From the NCBI RefSeq assembly GCF_004027225.2, contig NC_044278.2, positions 99,998,743 to 100,062,742 of the forward strand: a stretch of 64,000 nucleotides of DNA, in the 5' to 3' direction. The stretch's first letter is position 1. Each line of letters opens with the position of its first letter. Shown in pieces: positions 12,225 through 24,399 of the stretch. The position numbers were made by a program, and so were the translations under genes. The notes below the pieces were generated by a model. It saw nothing but the letters and a program-made list of their open reading frames with translations, had not been told where the DNA came from and did not search any database. The DNA comes from Strigops habroptila. Its lineage: Eukaryota > Chordata > Aves > Psittaciformes > Psittacidae.

Positions 12225-15200
12225 AGAAAAGCTATTTCAATGCAGTCACAATGTAATGTTCCTGTAAAAGGTGGGAATGATGGTGGTGCAGGGATGCAGA
12301 CAGGGAGAAGAATTAAGCAAGCTTTCAAAATTTTTGTATCATCACGAAAATACTCATTTAACTGAGGGGAGGACCGCTGTCTCTTTCATAGCTATTAGAA
12401 ATAGTTGTTCCTGAAGTTTTTTGTTTGGATTTTCAGCTATGATAGGCCAGCTGTTGTATTTGCTGGCACTAATTACTGCAAGACTTAAACTAATCTTACT
12501 TCTGAAAAAGTGCAGCTCAGCTTGACAGCTCCAGTTATGTCTCTCCATCCGCAGCAGGGAAGGCTCAGTGGTGCCCGGATGTGGCTCTGAACCAGTCCCG
12601 TTTCTCCTGTGTTCCCGCCAGCTCTTCCATGGCATGGCCCATGTGTGAAGGGCTCCAGAGGGGCTGCAGGGGCCTTGGCAGAGCTGCTAGTTGCTCACCA
12701 GGCTGAGGCTGGTGAGAGCCGCTGCACAGCCCTGGGCAGCCTGGTCCTGCAGCTGCCTCCACAGCTGCAAGGGCTCAGAAGCAGAGGGAAAAAATAGGCC
12801 TTTTTTTTAAAATCAGAAATTACTCATTACAACTGAGAGCTCTCTGATGACACGTCCTTCTAGAAGACTCTCCCTGTCAAAAGCAAACTTATTACTAATT
12901 CAGTTTATTCTCTCCTATTAGGTTGAACCACAGAGCAGCTGAGTTAATTTGCCACCATTGGGTATTACCCAAAGAATGAAATTATTTAGAAAGAGAAAGA
13001 CTATTCCAAAACAATTTCTTTTCAAATTCAAATACAAATTTAAGGCACTCTTAAAACATCAGAAACCATCATGTCACAGCCAGAGGATAAGCTCCTGCTC
13101 TGGATGCGGGAGTCAGAGCCCCCTCCACCAGCTGTCTGTGGGGAGCAATGCTGTGGGGTGTCAGAGCGTTGGGCATAGCCTGCACTGGGCTTGCATCCCA
13201 CACGAACAGTCAGAGGCTTCACAGTGTTCAGGAAGTTAATAATCACTTACGAGCTCAGAAGTTTTTTATGGCTTTTAAACTCAAATTTAATTTGACTTTC
13301 AATCAAGTTGTGTCAAATTTAGCTTAAGATTAGGTGACAGGCAGTCAGGTTAAACTGCTGCTCTTCATTTTGCTTTTCTGCCAGCCCAGGATGAATAGAT
13401 TTACTTTTTTCTTAATTTGCATATAGGTAGGGGTGCTCAAAAAGAAATATCTGCATTCCCCAAAGCCTTTGTTATGCAAGTAAGCAAACACCACCAATGT
13501 AAAATGCCATTGTGTGACATTTGCAGCAATACCCTATTTTGTGTTGGGCAGGAAATGTTTTGTTTGGGTTTTTTTTCCGGATGCATAGCTTGATTTCCAA
13601 GTTATTTTCTGGCATTCACTGTGACTAGAGAAAGGATGGTGGGGATGACAGACAAGCTGGAAAGTCTTTGAGTCTCAGATTAACATGTGTAAATCATATG
13701 TTTGAGTTTGAGTCAATCCCCTAGAAATTATTTTCCCCCAGGCTAGATTGCTTTTGTTTTCTTTTATGTTTTTCTTGCTTCAGCAATGTGGGTTGTAACC
13801 AGCTTCCTAGGATTGTCTGAACATTTTTACTTAGTAAACTTAGCGCTGTGCCCTCAAACATCTATCTATCTGCTCTCTTTCTCTGGTGCACTGTATTTTA
13901 TATGGTTTTCAGTTTGTTGTACTAAAAGCATTCAAAGAAGTGTTGACAAGCATTTTGTGGTTTATGGCTTGGTAAGCTTAGGAGATGGGCATCCATTGGA
14001 TTCCTCTAAGTAGAAATGTCCAGAGCACGACTAGTGGTGGTTGTTGGGGATCGACCTGACTGGTCTCTGCCCCCAGCCTCCCCTACAAAGGGTTACTTCC
14101 TTATAAGAAACTTACAGAAAATGTATTTTAATAGTGCCTTGCGGAATTAGACTTTTAAATTTCAGGGAGTCAAGACCATTGCCCCCACTCTTGGAGCTAC
14201 CATTTTAAAATAGAAGTGTTTCTTAATCCTGGGTGGTGCCCCTGTTCCATCTTTTTTGCTCATGTTCCAGAGAAGAGACTGTTTTGCACACAGGTCATCA
14301 TGGGGTTTTTTTGCCTTGATTTGAAAGGGTGTCTTACTAGGTGGTTTCTCTTGCTAGGTGCTTTTATATGCACCTACTTTCTTTTCCTGGCAATTAAGTG
14401 TCTCGAGCTGGTAGCAACTTCTAGGCTGTCCCTCTGCCTAACTGAGCTATCCTGAGTGTAAGCCTAGAGTTGAACAGAAACAGCTCTATTCTCTTCCGTC
14501 CTGTGATCTTGTATCAATTCATCAGTTATTATTTCCTCTTGTCAAATGAAGCAATATCAAAGCTTTGAAATGATGGTGCAGCTTTTCCAAAGAACAATTT
14601 CCCTCGCCTCCTCTAGCCTCCTGCCTTTCCCTGTGTATTTGATAGTACATCAGCTTCCTCTTGAAATGATCCCCAGTAGAGCACTTCAGCTATTTCAACC
14701 AGGGTTTTTCTGAAGGTATTTTTTACAAACTAGCTTCTGCAGCAGAGTTTAGTTATAATGAAGAACAATAATAAAACCTTATGCCTTGGAGAGCCAGTCT
14801 CGTACGCACTAATGCATGTGGTGAACTCTATGCCTGAAATATCCCCACTGGATTCAGTCAATTGTACTGTTTGCACACACAGAGTTAAGCACCTGTGTAA
14901 GTGCTGCCAAGGTAATGGCTTTAAATCTCGGTAGAAGCTAAAAAGATGTGCACTGCAGTGCAGGAGAGACTAAACCACCTCACATTCATTGTCCTTTTTT
15001 TCATTATTATTATCTATGTTTCTAAAGCAGCTGTTATTTAGCAACACATATAATGAAGAGAAGGGCAATGATTTTCCAAATAATTTCTTCACCTCACTCC
15101 AATACTTGTCATCAGTTTGATCTAGGCAGGATATTCAGGAAACTTGTGGTCTGGGCAATTTTCCAGTGATGCTGAGAATATCTGATAGAAGGCAGCAAGG

Positions 15201-16719
15201 GCTATAGGATTTAATCCTAGCACAGTTTTTCAGATTAATAAATGACATAACCAAAATCCCTCCAGAGTTAGTTTCTTGCTGTTACTGCAATATTGAATTT
15301 GGGCTTAGTCTGCTCCAGTGTTTCTCTTTGATCTAATTGCCTAGAAAAATCACAGAACAATAGTCTTATGAGTTGACAGGATTTTAAATGCTTTTGGGTT
15401 TGAAAACAAGGACCAGATAAGGACTGTTTCAGGAGTCAGATTAATGGCCAGCCTCCAGTGCAGAGATCTTGGGTGAGGAGTTATTCTGCATGGAGTTGTT
15501 TGCAGCATGTGAGTGGAGCCAGAGCAGTCTGTCTTGGTGGCCAAAATCTTCAATAAATCAATGGAAATCCTGGCATGGCCAGCATATGTTCGGTGAACTT
15601 CACAATTTTTACAGCCTTTCTGTACAAAGCTTCATGGTGAACTGAACAATGACTTAGAATGCAATAGGCTATTCACAATATCACAGAGTTTTCCTGGGGG
15701 CATTGTTAATACCAGTGCACTGTGCCAACCCAGAACAGCTGAAAAAAAGGATGCCTGGAAAACTGGAAAGATACTTGTTCACAGGAACACACAGTGTCAA
15801 TGAATTTTGCAATGGGAAGTCTGTAAGCATGGATCTTTCTGGGTGCTGAGTAAAGCGGAGGAGAAACAATGCCTCTTAGAGCTTTTGTTTCAGAGCCTGA
15901 GCATCTTTTGGTATTCATCATAATTTTCAGTTGCTGCTTATTAAGATGTGTCTGTAAACAAAGAACTTCTTAAAAAATACGTTTTTCAAGGGTAGAATGA
16001 AAAAGGGTGGAAGACTTTATGAAGCACAAGTTAACAGCTTCCAATGTATAACAATATAAGCAAGTTAATAAACATTGAGTGGTAGGTTATAAAATTCCTT
16101 TCAGTGATATAAGAAAACAATACATTGTATAAAATCATAGAATAGATGACCTTCCTTTAAAAGCCTCAGCAATTTCTTTTTAATGGCAACATAGTATTTG
16201 GAAATACTATTTCCTAAATAAACAATGTCATACCACTTAACTTAAGGAAATGTACTTTGGTAAGAAGAGTTTCAGCACTTGTTTTTCTCCTTCCTCTTTC
16301 TCTAGAACAGTTGCATTGACTTCAATGAGTTAGCCCAGCCTTGGTTGTGATGGAGAAGGAGGAAAGCCAACTCGGGAGGCAAAACATTCCCTATGTGTAG
16401 TATGTCTACTATGGCAGGGAAACATTTGTTAAAGAGAAAAATCGCTGAAGGATGGGCTGTTCATTCAAACTTTACCATATACTTTTCTCAGGTTATCACA
16501 GTCTAAATGCTGGGAACTATATTCCGACCAGATCTTGGCAGATTTTGCAATGTTTTCAATGCAAACAAATAAAACACATACAAAGAACCAGCACACTGAA
16601 TTTGTACCAGTATCACAGACTTTGCACTTCATTAACACTGTAATTTAAGCTCGGTCTTGGCTCCTGGGTTTTAGCCGGCAGAGGCTGCTGGCATGCTGTG
16701 CGGTGTCTGTGGCCAGAGA

Positions 16720-16735
16720 TGTTTCACGTGAAACA
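16720..16735. other. Perfect 16-bp palindrome TGTTTCACGTGAAACA
   Basis: The sequence equals its own reverse complement and is centred on the E-box CACGTG. It matches the consensus of bacterial chromosomal parS sites. In a bird genome the plausible reading is a bHLH (USF/MYC/CLOCK-type) E-box site or chance. Confidence 0.9.
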
Positions 16736-17759
16736 CGATTGCCAAGAGTGGTGCCACAGCACTGGAGAGGAGTCTAGCTGCAGGGCTCTCTTCTGCCCCT
16801 CTGTCCCTGGGAAGCAGCCTCTGGTGTCAGATTAGAGGAAATTTGTTTAGTAGCTGTTGTTTGGCTTATGCTGGAGCCTTTCCCTCACAGTGTGAAAACC
16901 AGAAAAAGTCCTGGAGTTCTCTTCCTGTCAGAGTTCCAGAGAGGTCCTCTTTCTGCATTATCTCCTTGGAAAAGAGAGTCTAATATTAGCCAAGTGCCAG
17001 CACAGTTTCACAGTACCTCTTCTCAACTGGTGCTGCATGGGAAGGACTGAGAGCTCCAGCTTTCCTCTGGATGACTTTCCTTCATTCCTGAGTCATGGCA
17101 TCAGCAGTTAATATTAGACAAGCAGTTCAGAGCAGACATCTATCTGCAGCTCAGCAATGATTCATCTCCCATTCAAATGGCATAACAGATTGATGGAGCC
17201 CAGAGGCTCCTCACTGAACACAGGGACCCACACAGGGTTTCAGAATAGGTGCTATGGGATGGCTGTAACCTAAATATAGAGACTTAAATATTTGGCAGGC
17301 TTCAAAATAATTACGATTTAAAAAAAAAAAAAAAAAAGAATTAGAGATAAAATCTGGACTCTGATGCAAACTTTATGTTTGATGTAAGCATAGCCATAAA
17401 CAGGAGTCAACTGAGGTCTGCACAAGGTACAGGGTATTATGCTAGCTTGATGCATTTGCCTCCCTGATCTTAATCTGAACTATGGTTTTTATGATGCAAG
17501 TCAGAAGGCAAGTTTTTAATATTAATAATATACTTTAAAATGCACTTAGTGTTAAGATCCAGATAATTCTGCAAACAAATTATCAAAAAACCTAGTTAAG
17601 ATCCATTTTGCTGCTGTTATTAAAATTGTTGTTTTCTAAGATGCCTGCCCTTATTTCAACACAAGAAGTATTTCAATTTGGGAAGACGTAAATTTACGTG
17701 TCACAGGCTCCATTATGAAAAGAAAACTGCATGGAGATACCAGAAAAAGAAACTCCACT

Positions 17760-17773
17760 GTTGTCATGGTGAC
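17760..17773. promoter_or_regulatory. RFX X-box-like sequence
   Basis: GTTGTCATGGTGAC resembles the RFX dimer site consensus GTTNCCATGGNAAC, with a palindromic CATG centre. It is followed by several TAAT-type homeodomain cores (about 17776-17840). Whether it is functional is unknown. Confidence 0.4.
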
Positions 17774-18386
17774 AGCAATTAGCAGCAGTTAAAACAGCAA
17801 ACAATGGATTTAATGGGTTGGTCTAATAGTGACTTAATTACTTAGCAGTCTAGTTTGTCTATCAGCATTTCAATACACAGGAACAATTCAGTGCTGTGCT
17901 CCCACTACATGATGCTTTCGCTTAGCATTTTGAGTCTATTACAAGCAGAATTGCAGTAGCATCATTACCATAAATATTTTTGATTCCAATGTGGTGGGAA
18001 GGCCAAGGTAAATGCTCTCTAGCAATCCCACTTGAACACCTCCTGTCACACAGCAGAGAGCCTGCTAGACAGAAAGGAGCATTCTGTGCTCATTTTACTG
18101 TGATGATAAAAAAAGAATAACCTGAATTCCACTGCAATTGTATCTCCTTTAACATGGGTGAGAATTTCAAGCTATGAGGCCAGTCAAGGACATACATCAT
18201 GGCTTATGTCAAAAGTACATTTTCTTTTGTACAGACACCAAATGTCTGCCTTTCTTTCTTCTCCTCATTACTTCTTCAGGCTGCAGAAATGGCAAATACA
18301 TTCACATTAATTCTCAAGTCTATAAACGGGGTTGTTGCTACCATTCCCTGTTGGTGGAAGCAGCACAAAATGAATGCCATGAAGTA

Positions 18387-19857
18387 ATCATAGAATCATA
18401 GAATAGTAAGGGTTGGAAAGGACCTTAAGATCATCTAGTTCCAACCCCCCTGCCATGGGCAGGGATGCCTTGCACTAAACCATGTGGTCCAAGGCTCTGT
18501 CCAACCTGGCCTTGAACACCGCCAGGGATGGAGCATCCACAACCTCCCTGGGCAACCCATTCCAGTGCTTCACCACCCTCACTGAAAAGAACTTCTTCCT
18601 TATATCTAATCTGAACTTCCCCTGTTTAAGTTTGAACCCATTACCCCTTGTCCTACCACTACAGTCCCTAAGGAAGGGTCCCTCCCCAGCATCCTTATAG
18701 ACCCCCTTCAGATACTGGAAGGCTGCTATGAGGTCTCCACGCAGCCTGCTCTTCTCCAGGCTGAACAGCCCCAACTCTCTCAGCTTGTCTTCATACGGGA
18801 GGTGCTCCAGACCTCTTATAATCCTCGTGGCCCTCCTCTGGACTCCAACAGCTCCACGTCCTTTTTATGTTGAGGACACCAGAACTGTGCACAGTACTCC
18901 AAGTGAGGTCTCACAAGAGCAGAGTAGAGGGGCAGGATCACCTCCTTCGACCTGCTGGTCACGCTTCTTTTGATGCAGCCCAGGATACGGTTGGCTTTCT
19001 GGGCTGCAAGCACACACTGCCGGCTCATGTTAAGCTTCTCGTCAACCAACACCACCAAGTCCTTCCCTGCAGGGCTGCTCTGAATCTCTTCTCTGCCCAA
19101 CCTGTAGCAGTGCCTGGGATTGCCCCGACCCAGGTGTAGGACCTTACACTTGGCTTGGTTAAACTTCATGAGGTTGGCATTGGCCCACTTCGCAAGCGTG
19201 TCAAGGTCCCTCTGGATGGCATCCCTTCCTTCCAGTGTATCAACCGAACCACACAACTTGGTGTCGTCGGCAAACTTGCTGAGGGCGCACTCAATCCCAC
19301 TGTCCATGTCACCGACAAAGACGTTGAACAGGACTGGTCCCAACACTGACCCCTGTGGGACACCACTCAGGGTTATAGGTTTCCAACTGGACATTGAGCC
19401 ATTTACCACAACTCTTTGAGTGCGGCCATCGAGCCAGTTCTTTATCCACAGAGTGGTCCATCTATCAAATTGATGTCTCTCCAGTTTAGAGAGAAGGATG
19501 TCGTGCGGGACCGTGTCAAACACTTTGCACAAGTCCAGGTAGATGACGTCAACTGCTTTGCCCCATCCATTAGTTCTGTAGCCCCATCATAGAAGCCCAC
19601 CAAATTGGTCAGACAGCATATGCCCTTGGTGAAGCCATGTTGGCTGTCACCAACCACCTCGTTGTTTTTCATGTGCCTTAGCATGTTTTCCAGGAGAAAC
19701 TGTTCCAAGATTTTGCCAGGCACAGAGGTGAGGCTGACTGGTCTATAGTTTCCCGGGTCTTCCACCTTCCCCTTCTTGAAAATGGGGGTTATATTACCCT
19801 TCTTCTAGTCATCAGGAACTTCACCTGACTGCCATGATTTTTCAAATATGATGGACA
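18387..19857 (-). mobile_element. CR1 LINE, 5'-truncated (about 1.5 kb), disabled
   Basis: This is a minus-strand copy. Its 3' tail (18387-18410 on the plus strand) reads ATCATAGAATCATAGAATAG, followed by the CR1 3' UTR and ORF2 read backwards. ORF2 parts are visible on the minus strand: [56 protein letters not shown]. It stops at 19857 within the segment [10 protein letters not shown]. It has frameshifts, including one at about 19557-19572 just before RT motif A that is identical to the one in the copy at 1-2616. It also shares the variant GGGCATATGCTGT with that copy instead of the GGGAAATCCTGC seen in the near full-length element. Confidence 0.95.
18816..19532 (-). pseudogene. CR1 ORF2 remnant, reverse transcriptase core
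   Basis: This is a 238-codon open stretch on the minus strand. It covers CKVFDTVPH, the primer-grip region, FADDTKL and [13 protein letters not shown]. It lies downstream of the frameshift, so the motif A aspartate is not in frame. One extra codon-level change ([10 protein letters not shown]) is an insertion relative to the other copies. It is not functional. Confidence 0.85.
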
Positions 19858-21306
19858 TGCTATGCCATAGCTTCTGTCTGCCGTGTCAAAGTGAGTGCTT
19901 CAACGCTGTCCATGGCTGGTAAATTCTGCATGCTGCCAGTGTCTATAGGCCAGACCTTTAGAAAGTCTAAGCTACTTAGGCTGGTATTGCAGCCTCTTCT
20001 CAGTCTGGGTTTTTTCAGTGACAAACAGACTATTTTTGGGTTGTGTGGACCAGGTAAATTATATTAGAACAAGAAATGTATGTTATTGCAAACTTAGGAA
20101 AAAACTGCAAAATGGATAAGTCAGATGTGAACTAAGTTTTATTCTACTCCAAGCACAACTAAGCTACAATATGCAAAACAGGAGAGGGGAGCCTTGTTTG
20201 TGCCTTATCACATGGCAGAAATTTGAAATGTTGGCTCTGTCAGGAAGACGTAACAAAAGTTGTTTAGGGATACTGAGCATGTTTGAAGCTCAGTATTAAA
20301 TCCTTCTGCACCTTTCCAAGCAATCAGATTTCATTTCTTGTGAGATTTTTCCTTTTTGTTTAGTTGCCCTTTTCAACCTAACTTAATGATGGAGGAACTA
20401 CCTGTCTTTGCCACTTGTAAAGCAGACACTGAATGGTAGCTTTAGCCTTTTTTTCTTGGCTCTTTTGAGGGTTCTTTTGCTTTGGGAGTCTTGAAATTGC
20501 CACCTTTTAAAAGTTAGGCATTAAGCTTATACTGATTAAAAGTTGGACAACACTGTAAATAAAATAAATTGCAGTGCTCAGATGACTTACTTTTCCTTTT
20601 CTCAACCAAAGGAGTGTGAAGCTCTCTAAGCCTTGTTAAATCAAAGTGAAAGATTAGTAGCTCATATCTCTTGAAGTTAGTGAGTACAGCCTCTTCTCCA
20701 CGTCTCAGGTGACCTTTCTTTAAGCCCTGAAGGACTTCATTTTTCATGTCCAGGTCAATTTGACATCTGATGGAAGTCTGAGATTGCATTGTTGTCTGTG
20801 TTACCTCATTGTACAGGGATGTGAACCATGCTCAGCTACACTGTCTGAAAATATTTCAGTCATCATGTAAGAAACATGTCCAATAGCTAGCAGTACTTAT
20901 TATTGGGTATTCACATCCTTTGCCTAGATGGACTAACAACCATTTTGTGCCCAAAGGTGATTTGGCATTCTCTGGAAATCCAGGGTAGGGAAATGAAGGA
21001 CAAGCCAGATTTGTTGAAAAGGGTATGTAGCAATGTTCAGAAGTTGACTTAAAAGAGTCTGTGCCCCAGGAGTACCTGTGAACAGTCTAAAGAAAAGCAG
21101 AGTAGCTGGGCTGAGTTGCTGCTGGCAATGTAGCACTACAAACCTTCCCATCCACAGCAAACAGAAATCCCTGTTTGCATGGCTTCTGTGCGAGAAGCTA
21201 GAATCTGTGATGAATCCAGCACACTTGTGTGACAGAACTGCATGGTTATGGACTGTGGCCCTTTCGGCACTATAATATGGCTGCAAATTACAAAGTTATT
21301 TCTGTT
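19858..21306. other. Intergenic, no gene seen
   Basis: This AT-rich spacer lies between two minus-strand CR1 copies. No recognisable gene, RNA or repeat was found in it. Confidence 0.6.
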
Positions 21307-22715
21307 CATAGAATCACAGAATTACATATGATTGAGGTTGGAAGGGACCACCAGAGGTCATTTAGTCCAACCTCCCTGCTCAAGCAGGGTCGTCTTACAC
21401 ATTGCTGAGCACATTATTCAGGATTATGTCCAGATGGCTCTTGAGTATCTATTCCAATGCTGTCGCCCCCAAAGTAAAGTTCTTCCTCATGCTCAGGTGG
21501 AACTTCCTCTGTTTTAGTTTATACCTGGTGCCTCTCATCCTATTGCCTGGCACCACCGAGAAGAGGCTGACCACATCCTCTTGACACCCTCCCTTCAGAT
21601 ACTTATGTCCACTGATCAGATTACCCCTGAGCCTTCTCTTCTCTAAGCTGAACAGGCCCAGCTCCCTGAGCCTTTCCTCATAGGAATGATGTTCCAGACC
21701 CTTGATCATTATAGTAGCAGTTCCCTGGACTTGCTACAGCAGCTCCATGTCTCTCTTGTACTGAGGAGCCCAGAACTGGACAGTGCTCCAGGTGAGGCCT
21801 AACCAGGACTGAGTAGAGATGGAGGAACACATCCCTTCCACCTGCTGGCAATGCTCTTCCTAATGCAGCCCGGGATACTATTTGCCTTCTTGGCCACAAG
21901 GGCACATTGCTGCTGGTTCATGGACAGCTTGTTGCCTACCAGGACCCTCAGGTCCTACTCTGCAGAGCTGCTTTCCAGCAGGTCAGGCCCCAGCCTGTAC
22001 TGGTGCATGGAGTTATTCTCCCCAGGAGCAGGACCCTACACTTGCCATTGTTGAATTTCAAAAGGTTCCTCTCTGCCCATCTTTCTAGCCTGTCTAGATC
22101 ATTCTGAATGGCAGCACAGCGCTCTGGGGTATCAGCCACTCCTCCAGTTTTGTATCATCAGCAAACTTGCTGAGGAGGCACTCTGTCCCTTCATCCAAGT
22201 CACTGATGAATAAGTTAAACAATACTGGACCCAGTATTGACCCTTGGGGGACACTGCTAGTTAAAGGTCTCAAACTAGACTCTGTGCCACTGATCATAAC
22301 TCTCTGAGCTCTGCCATTCAGCCAGTTCTCAATCTACCTCACCATCCACTCATCCAGCTCGCACTTCCTGAGCTTGCCTATGAGGATGTCATGGGAGACA
22401 AGTGTTGAAAGCCTTGCTGAAGGCCACATAGACAACATGCAGTGCTCTCGCCTCATCAATCCAGCCAATTGTCCCATTGCAGAAGGCAATCAGGTTGGTT
22501 AAGCATGATTTCTCTTTGGTGAATCCATGCTGTCTGCTTATGATCACCTTCTTGTCTTCCATATGCTTGGAGATTGCCCCCAGGATAAGCCCTTTCATCA
22601 CCTTTCCAGGGATGGAGGTGAGGCTGGCTGGCCTGTAGTTCCCAGGGTCCTTCTTCTTGCCTTTTTTGAAGGCTGGGGTGACATCTGCTTTCATCAAGTC
22701 CTTAGGCACTGTTAC
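21307..22715 (-). mobile_element. CR1 LINE of a different, older subfamily, 5'-truncated
   Basis: This is a minus-strand copy with the tail CATAGAATCACAGAATTACA at 21307 and a 3' UTR of the type TTGGAAGGGACCACCAGAGG with CTGCTCAAGCAGGGTC. That distinguishes it from the CCATGGCAGGG type of the younger copies. Translated pieces on the minus strand are [63 protein letters not shown] and [19 protein letters not shown]. They are spread over different frames with stops between them. The 5' limit near 22715 is approximate. Confidence 0.93.
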
Positions 22716-24399
22716 AGTCTTTACCATCACAAACTATGCATGAACCATAGTAATGATCATGTTTCCTTATTATTGCTGAAATCTGAAATCTTAATGCGTC
22801 TATCTGGTTCAGAGGCATTATAAAACTTCCAATAATATGTTGCATTGTTGCATATACTAGTATATAGTACAACACTAGTACACTTCATATATATTATGGT
22901 TTGGGGAAGCATGTATTCTCTTAATCTTCAGAAGACTGTCAAAGGAGGCAAGAAATTTCTGTAGGTGTTCTGAAGCCAGGTCTGTAATAGGAAATATTGG
23001 CAGGAGTGTCAGGGCTAAGTGATGATTCCTTGTACTCAACACCTATTGTGTATGCATATATAATAAAGTATTTTTGCCAGTTTTGTGAATGGAATAACCT
23101 ATACCAACAAGAAACAAATCTAGTCAAACACGTCTAGAAACAAATCAGTAAAAGTTTAAAAGTGTTTTCACATGCTTCATTTTCTGTTCAAGGAGACAAG
23201 TTTGCCCTATGAGTATGCAGTTCATTCCACAATGTTTTTACCACCGTAAGAATGAAATCATACTCACTTTCCCAGTGCATTCATAGCATAATTTTGTGGT
23301 TTAATATCAACAAATGACAGAAATCATCTCCTTTGCCATATACTGATGGCTTTGTTATTGTTAGCATGGTGAAGGTATTCCTATAGTATTAAAATAAGTA
23401 GGATTTCTGCCAGTTGCAGTAATAGTAAGAGAACTGGAACTCATGTTTCCTCTTTGGCTAAAGAATTGTTCTGAATCATAATGCAGGACTGATTCTTTTA
23501 GCATGGCTTTTTCTCTGTCAGGTTGGCTTTCTCCTTTATATAGGAAGGTCGTGCTCTGTGTTAATAAAATCTTGTGTATGCTGAGCTCTTGGACTCTGAG
23601 ATGGGCAAGGGATAAGATGAAGCTTTTTCTGTTTAGATAAGTAATTTCTTTGCTGCAAATGCAAAGGTGAAGACATCACATTCTACTCTCCTACTAGGAG
23701 TCAGACACTCAAGTCAGTATAGTTATTTTATATTACTGAAATATCTGATCAGAGTCTTCATCCCAGTTGGAAAAAAATAGTTCCTGGAGTGAAGAGCCTC
23801 AAATAGCTTTCCTTGGTGTTAATACCAATATGTGAAAATTAACTTCACTTTAATCTGTGATCTTTTAGTCATATGGTAATTTAACAGAGAAAGTGAGGGG
23901 AACCTAAGGGACATAAATGTGTCTAGTCCTCTAATTTACACTATCTAAGAAAATGGTCTGCGTAATTGCAAATAGTATAATTCTTAAAGTTTACAAAGTA
24001 GAAGAGTCTCTTGGGGAAAAAAGAAGACCAAATAAAAGGTCCAGAAGACTTTCCTTATTATATAAGGTTCTGTCTTTATTGTAAAATTAAATTAGATGCA
24101 GAGCATGAAGAAACAAAATGTTAATATCAGATCTTATCAATGTAGTTACATTGCACTGCTGTGCCAATTAATATGGGCACAATATTGCAATGCCATCATG
24201 ACACAGTTTCTTTACTCCATAAAGAAACCTCATATTTCTGTGCAGCCTTTTTTATTTCTGCATAACACTTAGTATTGTCAGATAGGTATATCATCACTAC
24301 CTGCCAGTTCTTATAAATTCTGTTTTTCCTAAGGGTCAATCAGGATTACATTCTAACTTTTTTTTTTTTTTAACTTTTTCCAACAAAAATGCACTGTGG
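22716..24399. other. Intergenic, AT-rich
   Basis: No gene was recognised. It contains a 14-bp AT palindrome (22852-22865, ATATACTAGTATAT) and a T-run at about 24358-24372. The relic LINE that follows may extend into its right end. Confidence 0.55.

Larger units (their letters stand above)
6590..18386. other. Intergenic, gene-poor
   Basis: I recognise no gene and no clear young transposon in this nearly 12-kb stretch. It holds a polypyrimidine tract (11758-11930), a 16-bp direct repeat (12185-12224), a perfect 16-bp palindrome (16720-16735), an A-run (about 17321-17338) and an RFX X-box-like sequence (17760-17773). A GC-richer patch at 12600-12790 has no identifiable content. A possible CR1 tail scrap at about 16134-16160 is too short to call. 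Confidence 0.6.

Noticed and set aside
14042-14120. Possible retroviral LTR start (TGTTGGGGATCGACC)
   Set aside because: No matching end, poly(A) signal or target duplication could be found.
16134-16160. Possible CR1 tail (AAATCATAGAATAGATGACC)
   Set aside because: Too short, and no CR1 3' UTR text follows it.
16720-16735. Bacterial contamination suggested by the parS-like site
   Set aside because: Flanking sequence is AT-rich vertebrate-type DNA without bacterial genes, and the site is a single isolated match.
17321-17338. A-run as the tail of a processed pseudogene
   Set aside because: No coding similarity is visible upstream of the run on either strand.
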